The notes below the pieces were generated by a model. The model saw only the letters and a program-made list of their open reading frames with translations, was not told the origin of the DNA and made no database searches. A DNA stretch of 62,949 nt, from the NCBI GenBank assembly GCA_963575745.1, contig CAUYUJ010001707.1, positions 35,001-97,949 of the forward strand, written 5' to 3'. Each line of letters opens with the position of its first letter. Within the stretch, counting starts at the first letter, position 1. Shown here in pieces: positions 40,221-50,224 of this stretch. The stretch comes from Prorocentrum cordatum (Eukaryota; Sar; Dinophyceae; Prorocentrales; Prorocentraceae). The position numbers and the translations under genes were made by a program.

Positions 40221-40615
40221 TGGCATCCTCGTCATAATCATCGGTGTCATCATCATCCGCATCATCATCAGTCTGAGAATCGCCGTCGTCAGCATGCTTA
40301 TAAGCATCATCCTTTCAGCATCAGCACCATCATCAGACGCAGCATCAGTATCATCGCCATCATCATCATCATCATCAGCATCATCATCATCAGCATCACC
40401 ATTTTCAGCATCAGCCTCATCATCATCGTCAGCAGCAGCAGTGTCACCGCCATCACAGTCATCGTCATCATCATCATCAGCAGCATCATCATTATTACCG
40501 GGCATCATCATCATGAGCAGCAGCAGCATCATCATCATCTCAGCGGCATCGACAGCATCATCATCAGCAGTATCAGCAGCATCATCATTACCATCATCAA
40601 ACAAAACGGCCACTA
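39776..40615. repeat. CAT/ATC/AGC microsatellite
   Basis: Degenerate CAT array with an (ATCAGC)n stretch at 39838-39912 and long pure CAT at 40150-40220. Confidence 0.97.
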
Positions 40616-41365
40616 TGCCTATGAGTACATAGCACGGCGCAACCTGTGTCCGTCACAGGTCAAGTGGAACCGTGCATCAACGGTCGCGCTGCTACACAGC
40701 TGTTTCCTAGTAACAACGAACAAGAAAAACAAGCAAAAAAAGGGAAACGCACAAAAAACACCCACGGCAACCAACGACAAACTTTCCTCCCTCCTACGTC
40801 CTCCCTCCTACGTCCTCCCTCCTCCCTCCTCCCTCCTCCCCCCTCCCCCACTCCTCTTGGAAGAGGGGGGGACGCCCCAACCCCAGGCCTCTGCTCGACA
40901 GGCAGCCGCTTCAGGTAGAAGCGCGCCACGTCCTTCAGGGCAGTGCTCGCCGGCATCCCAGGGGCCACCGGGGCCATTCCTGCGCCCGACGCCTCGGGGG
41001 GGATTCGTCTCGAGGGGAAGGAATAGGAGGAAGGCACGGAGGAGGAGGAGGAGGAAAAGGAGAAGGAGAAGGACGAGGGGGGAAGGGAGAGGAGGAGGAG
41101 GAGGAGGAGGAAGAGGAAGAATAATAGAAACAAAAAAAAAGAAGAGGAGGCCGAGATCGGACAGAGACTAGGCCCACGAGCACGTCCAGGACCTCGGCAC
41201 CGCGCAGGGGGGGGTGCTTCCCGCGGGCGCCACGGGGCGGAGCCACGAGGAGAAGAAGGGGGAAGGCGGAGAGGAGGGAGGAGGGACTCCCTGGTGACGG
41301 AGGCTGGCGCGCCCCGCCACAGGTCGCGGCGCGGCTGGGCTCCGCCAGCCCACCCAACAACGTCC
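40616..41365 (-). other. Complex spacer with possible minus-strand exon fragments
   Basis: Contains CCT and AGG tracts (40795-40860, 41040-41130). Two minus-strand pieces look protein-like: ASTALKDVARFYLKRLPVEQ (about 40955-40896) and GAEVLDVLVGLVS (about 41200-41160). They share a strand but I cannot link them or name a family; they may be exon relics. Confidence 0.25.
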
Positions 41366-41650
41366 CTGTTCTCCTTCTCCTCCTCCTCCTCCTCCTCCTC
41401 CTCCTTCTCCTCCTTCTCCACCTCCTCCTCCTCCTCCTCCTCCTCCTCCTCCTCCTCCTCCTCCCCCTCCTCCTCATCTCTCCTCCTCCTGCTCCTCCTC
41501 CACCACCTGCTTCTCCTCCTTTTCCACCTCCTCCTCCTCAGCCTCCTCCTCCTCCTCCTCCTCCTCCTCCCTCCTCCTCCTCCTCCTCCTCCTCCTCCTC
41601 CTCCCTCCTCCTCCTCCTCCTCCTCTCCTCTCCCTCCCTCCCTCTCTCCC
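41366..41650. repeat. CCT/CTC microsatellite
   Basis: Pure CCT/CTC array, ending in CCCT/CCTT runs. Confidence 0.95.
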
Positions 41651-42292
41651 TCCCTCCTTCCCTCCCTCCCTTCAGTTTCCCAGGGAGGGTCTTCGTTCCC
41701 CCTCCCTGTCTGCCAGTCTGCAGTGGTGCTTCGCGCACGCTATTCTGACTGCGGGGGCTGGGGGACAGGGCGAACCCCCCGGCAGCTGAGATGCGGACCC
41801 TGTGCCGGCTTATTCCACTCCTGACGGTCGCTGTCCCCTCCATCGCGGGCTTGCCAGGCACCAGAGGTGGCCATGGACGTGCCCGCCTAGAGGCACAGTG
41901 GTCGGTGTGGGGATGCTCCGTAGCGGGAGGTTTCCTCCTGCCCGGTCATGCCCACTAAAAGCATCCGTCCCCGAGGACGCGAACGCCGCCCAATGGGCCC
42001 ACCTAGCCAGCCTCCCTCCCTCCCTTTCTCCCTCCCTCCTCCAACTCTTCAAAAAATCCTCCTCCTCCTTCTCCTCCACCTCTGCCTCAATAACCATTAT
42101 ACTTATAATACTCACAATAACACAAAGAAGAATACGAATAAATGAATAAATGAAAGAATGGAAAATTGAATATACATAAAAACGAAACAAATAATGATAA
42201 TAATAACAATAATAAAGAAGATAATGTTTATTCGGGTCATAATAATGGTGCTGGTAACGATAGAAAAACGAATAAGAATAAGAAGAAGATGA
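41651..42292. other. Unassigned spacer
   Basis: No gene recognised. From 42085 it becomes AT-rich with AATAA/AATGA runs before the CAT array. Confidence 0.4.
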
Positions 42293-42467
42293 ATGGTCAT
42301 CATCATCATCATCAGCAGCAGCAGCAAGATCATCATCATAACCATGATCATCACCATCAGCATCAGCATCAGAACCATCAGCATCAGCATCAGCATCATC
42401 GTCAGCAGCATAATCAGCAGCATCCTAATCATCAGCAGCATCATCGGCATCATCATGATCATGTTCG

Positions 42468-42514
<47 letters not shown>

Positions 42515-42915
42515 ATCATAAGCATCATCATCATTAGCATCAGCATCATCATACTAATCGCCAGCACCATCGTCATCACCAGCATAATCATCAGCATCAC
42601 CATCAGCATAATCATCAGCATCATCATCAGCAGCAGCAACATCATTATCATCATCAGCATCATCATCAGCACCAACATCATCCGCATCAGCATCATCATC
42701 ACCATCAACAACATCATCATCACCAGCATCAGCATCATCATCAACAGCATCCGCAGCAGCATCCGCCGCAGCATCAGCAGCAGCATCATCAGCATCATCC
42801 TCATCATCATCGTCATAATCAGCACCATCATCAGCAGCATCATCATCATTAGAATCATGTTCATCATCATAAGCATCATCATCATTAGCATCGGCATCAT
42901 CATAACCGCCAGCAC

Positions 42916-42947
<32 letters not shown>

Positions 42948-43287
42948 GCATCATCATCATCATCATCATCATCACCAGCATAATCATCAGCATCACCATC
43001 AGCTTCATCATCAGCATCATCATCATCAGCAGCAGCATCATCAGCAGCATCCTCATCATCATCATCATCAGCATCAACATCATCAGCATCAGCATCATCA
43101 TCAGCATCAACATCATCATCATCATCATCAGCATCAGTATCAGCATCATCATCAGTAGCATCCGCAGCAGCATCCGCAGCAGCATCAGCAGCAGTATCAT
43201 CAGCATCATCATCATGATCATCATCATCAGCAGCAGCAGCATCATGATCATCATCATGATCATCATCATCATCATCATCAGAATCAA

Positions 43288-43344
<57 letters not shown>
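42293..43344. repeat. CAT microsatellite, left of the Penelope-like element
   Basis: About 1.05 kb of CAT/ATC/AGC trinucleotides, ending in pure CAT directly at the element. The array continues on the other side at 48142-48530, so one array was split by the insertion. Confidence 0.95.
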
Positions 43345-43351
<7 letters not shown>

Positions 43352-43484
43352 GCGTTTGTCCGTAGCTGGGTCGGCTGAGCGGGGAGTTCGCAGACGCACG
43401 CACGCTCCAGTCTGTTGCAGCTCGGTGCCATGCCAGTCAGCCGTACTTTCTGATAACGAGAGTTATCGCCACAAGAAAATCATC
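43345..43484 (+). repeat. Pseudo-LTR, upstream copy
   Basis: Identical to 48002-48141 (offset 4,657). Core starts GCGTTTGTCCGTAGCTGGG and ends CCACAAGAAAATCATC. It contains a perfect 6-bp hairpin with a GAGA loop, GATAAC-GAGA-GTTATC (43452-43467). The CATCATC at both ends cannot be separated from target sequence. Confidence 0.9.
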
Positions 43485-43602
43485 TTCTTCCTGCACGTGG
43501 CCGAACACGGGTTCACGGTCGTGCAGGGCTCAATCCATACTTTCAGTGGCGGAGTTTACCCACAGATGCCTGTCAGGCTACCTTGGCCGCGTCCCTCTCA
43601 CC

Positions 43603-46600
43603 ATGGCAGGTGGCCTCAAGAACAAGTCGAACAAATTCATGCGGCTCTTCTTCACCCTGGTCGCGGAGCTGGAGCCGAGGTATCTGAGTGGGCACTTGGC
43701 AGATTGCAACAGAACGATATCCCATCTTTGTCGTTTGCCATCGCGGAGCTGGCTGACCAGATCGCGGGCCCCCAGCAGGTCGCAGGCCGTAATACTACGG
43801 GCCTGGGGGAGAACTTGGCAATGGTTTGGTCAACTCTCGCGATGGCGTGTCTTCACAAAGCTCAGGTACGGAGCCGACCGGTGTCTTGGGCTCGACGTGT
43901 TTGGCATGCACTACCACCGTTAGTGCAGGCAGCGGTTCAGCAGAAGGGTATTGATTACATCAAGCAGGTCCACGCGGACGTCCTGGAGCCCAAGAGTGTC
44001 ACCTACATCTACATCCTGTTTGCTCACTCCGGTTTCTAGATTGGCAAGTGCAACGGCCAACGCCGCTCGGGGATCCCCTCGGGCATCGCGGCCCGCGCTA
44101 TGGAGCACCTACGGGCACTCCGCCTACCAGCCACACGGGACGGAAAGACTGCACGGTATCGCTTGCTGCGGGAGTCGTTGGGCTCGGCGGCCTACCTGCC
44201 GGTGTGCCACTTCGAGTCCGAGGTGCGCGCCCTGGCCACGGAGTCCAGCCTCATTGGTATGCTAGGCCCGCAGTGCAACGGTCTGGATGTGGCGCAGCTG
44301 CGGGCCACGACACAACAAGCAGATCCTCTACGCCAAAAACCACCAGTCCGACGTCGGCGACCCCACAAGCGGTTTCGTGCTACAGCGTCGGTTTCATCAG
44401 CCTGGCTTGCGCATCCGGTGCAGAACGCCTTTAAGAAGAGGCTCAAGCATGAGGAGAAGGTGAATTGCATTTCTGATAGTTGGGGTCCGTGGGGGACCCT
44501 GTATCAACGAGTACAGCTACACATTCTACTTACGTCAGGTGAGCATGGTCCACTATCAATCTTGCAGCCGCAGTGGACCAATCTGTTCCTGGCATTCTTC
44601 GCCTCGGCCAAACCACGACTTGAATTTCCACCAGCATGGGATCGTGCTCAAGCCGCCTCTGTTCTATATCGTGCAGGGGGCTCTCTGACCAAATACGTGA
44701 AGGGTATGGGCCGTCAACTTGCAGCTCGACGCAATCTTGAATGGCATCCTCGGCGACTACGGCTCCCACCTTTACAGGTACGTCCAGTCTTATTGCCAAT
44801 TTTTCTGCGAACACACAAGAATGTGGTCAAGAAGCTTGTATGGTCATCCTTACAGGAAATACGAGTGGCACCAGCGAGATCGTGGCTCCAGAAACACATT
44901 AAGATATGCTATCAAAAGGACCAGACATGGGTTCAGCGCTTGAATGGAAAACGAGTTCTTCGAGATTTACAAAAAACTTGGGTATCCGATTCGGAAGTTT
45001 CAGATCTTGGACGATGGGCCCAACTTCCCTCTTTGGTGGCTTATGATGCTCCGTGGAGGCTAAAGCGGTGGCCGACAGCGCGACGGATCAAGAGAACAGC
45101 CCTGAACGCTATGCATCATTGGTGTTCGCAACAGCGTCTTCATCTCAGAGTTCAACGACGATGTCGTGCAGCGTTAGATAACCTGGTATCCCGCCAAGTC
45201 TGTCCCGAAGCACCCAAGGCTTGGCTCAAGGAAGAAACACGTATGGCTATATCATTGAGTTCGTCAACCACTTTCCTACATGATGATCGACTTCACACCC
45301 GAGCGTGGAGCACCAAGACCGAAGAGTACGCCTCGCACCTCCTGCTCGGCATGGCCAAGGACACGGAGGCCTGGCGTTTCCATCCAGAGATGTGCCCATC
45401 CGCGTGTCTCGTATGGGCTGAGGCACGCGCCATCCTTGGTCTTCCAGATTTTCTCCGACGGCGAGTTCGGCAAGTGGCCTCCCGCATCCCTCAGGTCTTC
45501 GCCTTTGTCAAGAGCAAGTGCTGGCACCCAGGGGGCGGCCACGTCTGCACCAAGGCGGGCCACTCCTGCGTCCGTCGCGTCGTGGACATGGCGGGCACCC
45601 CGTTCGCGAAGAGCTGGAGGACCATGGGGCGGGCCGTGCGTGCGGTCGTGGCTGGCACGGGCCGCTCCAGAGAAGTCTTCAGCATGGACGACGTCGTCCC
45701 CGCGCTGAGGGAGACCCTGAGCCACCTCACTCCCCCTGAACGTGCCGTCACTGACGAGGGGAGCTGCGGGTGGCCTTGTGAGTGCTGCGGGGCCGAGTTG
45801 GATGGCCTATCGTGTGCAGCCGTAGACGTAGATCAGGCTTTCGAGGCATGCAAAGGTGAGTCGGTCATGAGTGCGTGGGGGAGAACAGCAAGGAGATTTC
45901 AAGAACGGTGGAAAACTGATTATGTGATGGTGCAGCGGGGGCGCAAATGCGTCACCCGCATCGGTCCCTCCCGATGGAATCGCGCCTGGTGGGTCCTGTC
46001 CTTATCTCAGCTTGGCTACGCCCTGAAAGCGTCAACAATGATAAGTTTAGCATGCGTGGGGGAGGTCGTTGTCGAGATGCTGGGTTTATGTATAGGAGGA
46101 GTTATGAGTTCAGCAGCTGTAGCAGTTCAGTTGGGCGATGAAGAGGCAAGCGTTCTGGAAGACCCCCACAAACTCGATTCCGAGGGCTGGATTTTTCCTG
46201 GACCAGATGTTCTATCTGCTTTTGCGTGGGTAAGGTATGTGGATGATATCTTGTCGTTCTCGTATCGTTTGTGTCCGACGTGCATGGTTCGTTGTCTGCG
46301 AGCGACTTTCAGGGAGCCTATCAGCACCGTTTTCTTAAGCAGCGCCAGCTCCAGAAGTGTGACCTGGCTCGACCTTGAGATCCACCTGGGCCACCAGTGC
46401 ATTCAGTGGACGCTGAAAAATCTTAATCGGCAATGGTTGGCAGGCTCGTCACCATCTCATTCATCAGCGTTCTTGCCCTACCTGGACCATCTACCCGTAC
46501 CTTTTACACGTCTTCGGGGAGTCTTCCTGGGCAAAATCGCGAGGGGGGTCACTCTTGAGTTGCCGACGGGAGCCCTGTATGTTTGCATCATGGAGTTGTT

Positions 46601-47486
46601 TATCGAGCTTATCAAGTTGTCTTATCCCTTCGAGGTTGTGCGTGCATTATCTCATTCTTTGCCTCCGTCCCCAGCCGTGCGGCTCGTAAGGCGGGCACTG
46701 CGCTCGTGGGGCAAGCTGTTCCTGCCTTCCCTTGGGGCGATGGGAGGCGGCAGCAAAGGAGGCGGTGGCCGTGGCCAGGGCTACGATCAACGGAACGAAC
46801 CTGGAGAGGACCGGTATCGGTGGCCTTGGCCCAAACGTGATCAACAAGAAGACTCAAGAGATGGCGGACGCAATCGGAGCCGTCGCATGGGCAAGAAGAG
46901 CAAGAAGGATAAGAAGAGACCGAGGTCTTCGTCTACTACATCTTCGTCGTCTTACGACTCGGACAAGCAGCTGAAGGTGGCGGAGCGCATCATGTGGAAG
47001 AAGGACCCGTCGTACCGCGAGTACGTGAGGACCAAGGAGGCCGAGAAAAGGGACGAGGAGTTCGCGAGGCAGGGGCGCATCCTGGCGGAGGCTCTGGCAC
47101 CAGGCCTGCAGGCGGCCATGGCGAGCGCTGTCACGATCACGGCACCCACGGTGGAGTTCCCGCCGCCGCCTCCGCAGACTGCGCCTACCGGTGGGAGCTC
47201 GGGGGCCGCCCCCGCGGGCGCCGTCGCCCCCGTGGGCATCGCTCCCGAGGTGCTCACCCCGCTCCAGCGCCACCTTATCTGCGCGGAGCTGGACCACAAG
47301 GTGAAGCTCACCGAGGGCACGCTTGAGGAGCTTATCAAAGAGATCGGGAGCAAGTGGTCGCAGAGGGCCGTCGTGCAGCGCCTGGACGAGGGCATCAAGC
47401 GCATGGGTGGCCCCACGACCAAGGTACCGAGAGCAAAAGAAGAACGGGCACGCCTTCTGTTCCAGTTGGTGCAGAAGATGGGCTGA
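43603..47486 (+). pseudogene. GIY-YIG nuclease / reverse transcriptase ORF, broken
   Basis: A possible start ACC-ATG-GCA at 43603 opens a frame (MAGGLKNKSNKFMRLFFTLV...) to 43923. The nuclease lies in another frame, so a shift is needed in 43680-43960. The nuclease starts YIYILFAHSGF (44004-44036), then TAG (44037-44039) where the YIG tyrosine belongs, then IGKCNGQRR, ARAMEHLRAL and a late TESSLIGMLGPQCN. These correspond to GIY, YIG, the Arg-x-x-x-His region and the catalytic Glu. The frame then continues unbroken through the RT to TGA 47484-47486. The TAG may be a point mutation, a sequencing error or readthrough. Confidence 0.7.
44100..47486 (+). CDS. Penelope-type reverse transcriptase with C-terminal extension
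   Basis: 1,128 codons open. After the nuclease remnant (residues 1-65) and a basic linker come RT motifs: a Cys-rich insertion GWPCECCG followed by motif A AAVDVDQAFEACK (45816-45854), GLCIGGVMSS (about 46083), RYVDDILSF catalytic motif (46233-46259), TWLDLEIHL, and the thumb pattern LRGVFLGKIARG ... ELIKLSYPFEVVRAL. The R-Y-V-D-D, W-L-D-x-x-I and (G/S)-Y-P features and the telomerase-like insertion before motif A agree with Penelope-like RT. Residues 880-1128 are an extension: Gly-rich, then KKSKKDKKRPRSSS, charged helix and P/A-rich tail. It would copy RNA at nicks made by the nuclease. I give 44100 only as the first ATG after the TAG; it is not the natural start. Confidence 0.75.
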   Translation: MEHLRALRLPATRDGKTARYRLLRESLGSAAYLPVCHFESEVRALATESSLIGMLGPQCNGLDVAQLRATTQQADPLRQKPPVRRRRPHKRFRATASVSSAWLAHPVQNAFKKRLKHEEKVNCISDSWGPWGTLYQRVQLHILLTSGEHGPLSILQPQWTNLFLAFFASAKPRLEFPPAWDRAQAASVLYRAGGSLTKYVKGMGRQLAARRNLEWHPRRLRLPPLQVRPVLLPIFLRTHKNVVKKLVWSSLQEIRVAPARSWLQKHIKICYQKDQTWVQRLNGKRVLRDLQKTWVSDSEVSDLGRWAQLPSLVAYDAPWRLKRWPTARRIKRTALNAMHHWCSQQRLHLRVQRRCRAALDNLVSRQVCPEAPKAWLKEETRMAISLSSSTTFLHDDRLHTRAWSTKTEEYASHLLLGMAKDTEAWRFHPEMCPSACLVWAEARAILGLPDFLRRRVRQVASRIPQVFAFVKSKCWHPGGGHVCTKAGHSCVRRVVDMAGTPFAKSWRTMGRAVRAVVAGTGRSREVFSMDDVVPALRETLSHLTPPERAVTDEGSCGWPCECCGAELDGLSCAAVDVDQAFEACKGESVMSAWGRTARRFQERWKTDYVMVQRGRKCVTRIGPSRWNRAWWVLSLSQLGYALKASTMISLACVGEVVVEMLGLCIGGVMSSAAVAVQLGDEEASVLEDPHKLDSEGWIFPGPDVLSAFAWVRYVDDILSFSYRLCPTCMVRCLRATFREPISTVFLSSASSRSVTWLDLEIHLGHQCIQWTLKNLNRQWLAGSSPSHSSAFLPYLDHLPVPFTRLRGVFLGKIARGVTLELPTGALYVCIMELFIELIKLSYPFEVVRALSHSLPPSPAVRLVRRALRSWGKLFLPSLGAMGGGSKGGGGRGQGYDQRNEPGEDRYRWPWPKRDQQEDSRDGGRNRSRRMGKKSKKDKKRPRSSSTTSSSSYDSDKQLKVAERIMWKKDPSYREYVRTKEAEKRDEEFARQGRILAEALAPGLQAAMASAVTITAPTVEFPPPPPQTAPTGGSSGAAPAGAVAPVGIAPEVLTPLQRHLICAELDHKVKLTEGTLEELIKEIGSKWSQRAVVQRLDEGIKRMGGPTTKVPRAKEERARLLFQLVQKMG

Positions 47487-47918
47487 GGAGATATCGAAGT
47501 TCACCACGAAGCTGCCGACAGTGATTCCGACGTTGGTTCCATTTTTGCTGACCCTTGCCCAGAGGTCTCTGTCCGAACAGTCGTACCTCATAAAAAAGAA
47601 GAACAAACTTATCAGGGCGTGGTCATTTTACCTACTTCCGTGTTCCTTTTCCTCGCTATCCTCACCCTCATCTGCGGAGGCGTTGTCGGTTACCAGCTTG
47701 TACCACGGGATTTCATGACCTACAGCTACCTGAAGTACTTGGCGATTGAAGCCGTGGGCAATCTAGCCATAGGTTCAATGGGGACGACGGGAGCTACGGC
47801 CGCCTTATCCTCAGCACCACCCGAAGTCTGGAGTTCACCAACGTCGACGGGGGCAAGCTTTCTTCTGGCGGCACTTCCGTGGGCATTCCAGCGCGGGTTG
47901 AGGCGTTTACGGACGTGA
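47487..47918 (+). other. In-frame continuation past TGA with a membrane-like segment
   Basis: After TGA 47484-47486 the same frame stays open for 143 codons to the next stop (47916-47918). It begins GDIEVHHEAADSDSDVGSIF, then a hydrophobic segment VILPTSVFLFLAILTLI with CGGVVGY (about 47622-47700), and YSYLKYLAIEAVGNLA. Composition is protein-like. It could be the original C terminus cut off by a nonsense change, a readthrough product or chance. Confidence 0.4.
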
Positions 47919-48001
47919 TGGCTCATGGAGTTGCGAGAGCACGTATGATGCCGTGGAGTTTCATGGTTGACCCTCTGCTCATTGGCATCTCCCAGGAGGG
48001 A

Positions 48002-48141
48002 CATCATCGCGTTTGTCCGTAGCTGGGTCGGCTGAGCGGGGAGTTCGCAGACGCACGCACGCTCCAGTCTGTTGCAGCTCGGTGCCATGCCAGTCAGCCG
48101 TACTTTCTGATAACGAGAGTTATCGCCACAAGAAAATCATC
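48002..48141 (+). repeat. Pseudo-LTR, downstream copy
   Basis: Identical to 43345-43484 and followed directly by CATCATC microsatellite. Confidence 0.9.
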
Positions 48142-48530
48142 ATCATCACCACCATCATCATATTTGTCAGCATCAGCAGTATCATAACCAGCATCATCAT
48201 GAAATTATGCATCGTCAAAGTCATCCAAATCATCATCAGCAGCATCCTCATCACCAACATCATCGTCAGCATCAGCATCATCATCATCAGCATCATCCTC
48301 AATGGCATGATCATCATCAATATCAGCATCATCGTCATCGACAGCAACATCATCCTAATCATCCTCTTCATCATCAGCATCAGCATCAGCATCAACATCA
48401 TCGTCATCAGCATCAGCATCATCATCACGATTAGCATCACCAGCATCATCATCATCATCTTCATCATCATCATCATCAGCAGCATCATCATCCTCATCAT
48501 CATCAGTAGCAGTATCATCATAATCTCCCT
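48142..48530. repeat. CAT microsatellite, right of the Penelope-like element
   Basis: Continuation of the array at 42293-43344, same degenerate CAT/ATC/AGC texture. Confidence 0.95.
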
Positions 48531-48840
48531 CACCCTCCCGCCCTCCCTCCCCGTCCCCCTCCCCCACCCCCTCCTCCTCCTCCTCCTTCTCCTCCTCCTC
48601 TTCCTCCTCCTCCTCCTCCTCCTCTTCCTCCTCCTCCTCCTTTTCCTGTTCCTCCTCCTCCTCCCCCTCCTCCACTTCATCCTCCTCCTGTTCCTTATCC
48701 TCCTCCTTCTCCTCCTACTCCACTTCATCCTCCTCCTTTTCCTTATCCTCCTCCTCCTCCTACTCCATTTTCTCATCATCGTCATCCTCCTCCTCCTCCT
48801 CCTCCTCCTCCTCCTCCTCATCCTCCTCCTCCTCCATTTA
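48531..48840. repeat. CCT/CTC microsatellite
   Basis: CCCTC then CCT/CTT trinucleotides; ends at repeat copy D. Confidence 0.95.
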
Positions 48841-49086
48841 TTCTCCTGGTGAATAACCTCTCCCTGTCGCACCCCGGGGCCAGTTTTATGGCTGGCTGGG
48901 CGTTTCGCGTGAGACTTCCTCACCACCAGTGACCCTGAAGCATAAATATTGGCAACAGCTTTGCAGATGGAGGGCGATTGGTTTTCAAACTGTGGCTCTC
49001 TCCTTGGCGCCGCGACCTATCAAGAGGAATCTTGGAGGAAAGGACTATTTCAAAGTCGTTGATGACTCTTGGTTTTACACTGGTCC
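48841..49086 (+). repeat. 83-bp-subrepeat element, copy D (deleted)
   Basis: Has the left end (ATAACCTCTCCCTGTCGCAC, GGGCGTTTCGCGTGAGACTT), one subrepeat and the right end (GTTGATGACTCTTGGTTTTA), so it is an internal deletion form. CCT arrays on both sides, as in copies B and C. Confidence 0.8.
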
Positions 49087-49790
49087 TCCTCCTCCTCCTT
49101 CTCCCTCCTCCTCCTCCCCCCGCTCCTGCTCGTCCTCCTCCTTTTCCTTCTCCTCCTCCTCCTCCTCCTCCTCCTCTCCCTCCTCCTCCTCCTCCATCTC
49201 CTCTCCTCCTCTCCTCCTCCTCCTCCACCACCTCTTCTCCTCCTTTTTCCACCTCCACCTCCTCAATCCTCCTCCTCCTCCTCCACCTCCTCCTCCTCCT
49301 CCTCCTCCTCCTGCTCCTGCTCCTGCTCCTGCTCCTCCTCCTCCTCCTCCTCCTCCTCCTCCTCACCTCCTCCTCATCTTCCTGCTCCTCTCCCTCCTCC
49401 TCCTCCTCCTCTCCTCCTCCCTCCTCCTCCTCCGCTCCTCCTCCTCCTCCTCCTCCTCCTCCTTCTCCTCCTCCTCCTCTTCGTTCTCCTCCTCCTCCTC
49501 CTCCACCCTCATCCTCCTCCTCCTCCTCCCTCCTCCTCCTCCCTCCCCTCCCCTCCCCTCCCCCTCCCCTCCTCCTCTAACCCTCCCCCCCCATCCCCTC
49601 CCCTCCCCTCCCCTCCCCCCCTCCCTCCCTCCCCTCCCCTCCCTCCCCTCCCCTCCCTCTCCCCCTGCTCCTCCTCCTCCTCCTCCTCATCCTCATCCAC
49701 CTCCTCATCCTCCTCCTCCTCTTCCTCTTCCTCCTCCACCTCCTCCTCCTCTTTCTCCCCTACTCCGCCTTCTCCTCCCCGCCTCCCCCT
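49087..49790. repeat. CCT/CTC microsatellite
   Basis: About 700 bases of CCT/CTC with CCCCTCC and GCTCCT subsections. Confidence 0.97.
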
Positions 49791-50224
49791 ACATAACAGG
49801 CCTGGCAATGGGTTCGGGAGACGTGGGACTCGCCAATCACTAGAGGAAGAACCTGCGCCACCAGAACAGGTCCATATCCACTGCCGCGGAATCGTGACCA
49901 GGGGGCTCGAGGAGCGGTGGATATGGATACCTTCCCGCCCATGCTGGCGGGGATATCCATGTCCAAGCGGTGGATGTGGATATTTTCTTGCGGTGGAGAA
50001 CCAACTACCTAAAAATCAACCGTCCGAGGTCCACGGGCATTTCTTGCATTGCTGCTGGGCCCCCTGGCGCCCTCCGCGCTCCAGGGAGAAGGGTACAACG
50101 CCGATCCGAGAACTCCGCCTGGACCTCCGAAGTTCCCGTTAAGGGCTCAGGCCCAGGCTTCTCATTTAGTGTGCGGGCCTTTGCCCCTGTACCGGACAGA
50201 TGTCGAGCACGGGGCGTCGGAATT
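49791..50224. other. Unassigned spacer with short inverted repeats
   Basis: CCATATCCACTGCCG (49871) against CGGTGGATATGG (49915), and several GGATATCCA motifs. 50065-50130 resembles part of 17640-17720 (CGCCGATCC.AGAACT). No gene seen. Confidence 0.4.

Larger units (their letters stand above)
43345..48141 (+). mobile_element. Penelope-like retroelement with N-terminal GIY-YIG nuclease
   Basis: 140-bp identical direct repeats (43345-43484 and 48002-48141) bound a 4.8-kb unit that encodes a GIY-YIG nuclease followed by a Penelope-type reverse transcriptase. N-terminal nuclease, pseudo-LTR-like repeats and insertion into a microsatellite are the features of N-terminal-EN Penelope-like elements (the Chlamys and Naiad groups). 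Membership of a dinoflagellate branch of that clade is inference. The coding frame carries a TAG in the YIG motif and a probable frameshift, so this copy looks defective although its repeats are identical. Confidence 0.8.

Noticed and set aside
43445-43484. Hammerhead-ribozyme reading of CTGATAACGAGAGTTATC..GAAAA in the pseudo-LTR
   Set aside because: The CUGAUGA core is not present (CUGAUAA instead) and the closing stems are not evident; N-terminal-EN Penelope-like elements are known to lack canonical hammerheads.
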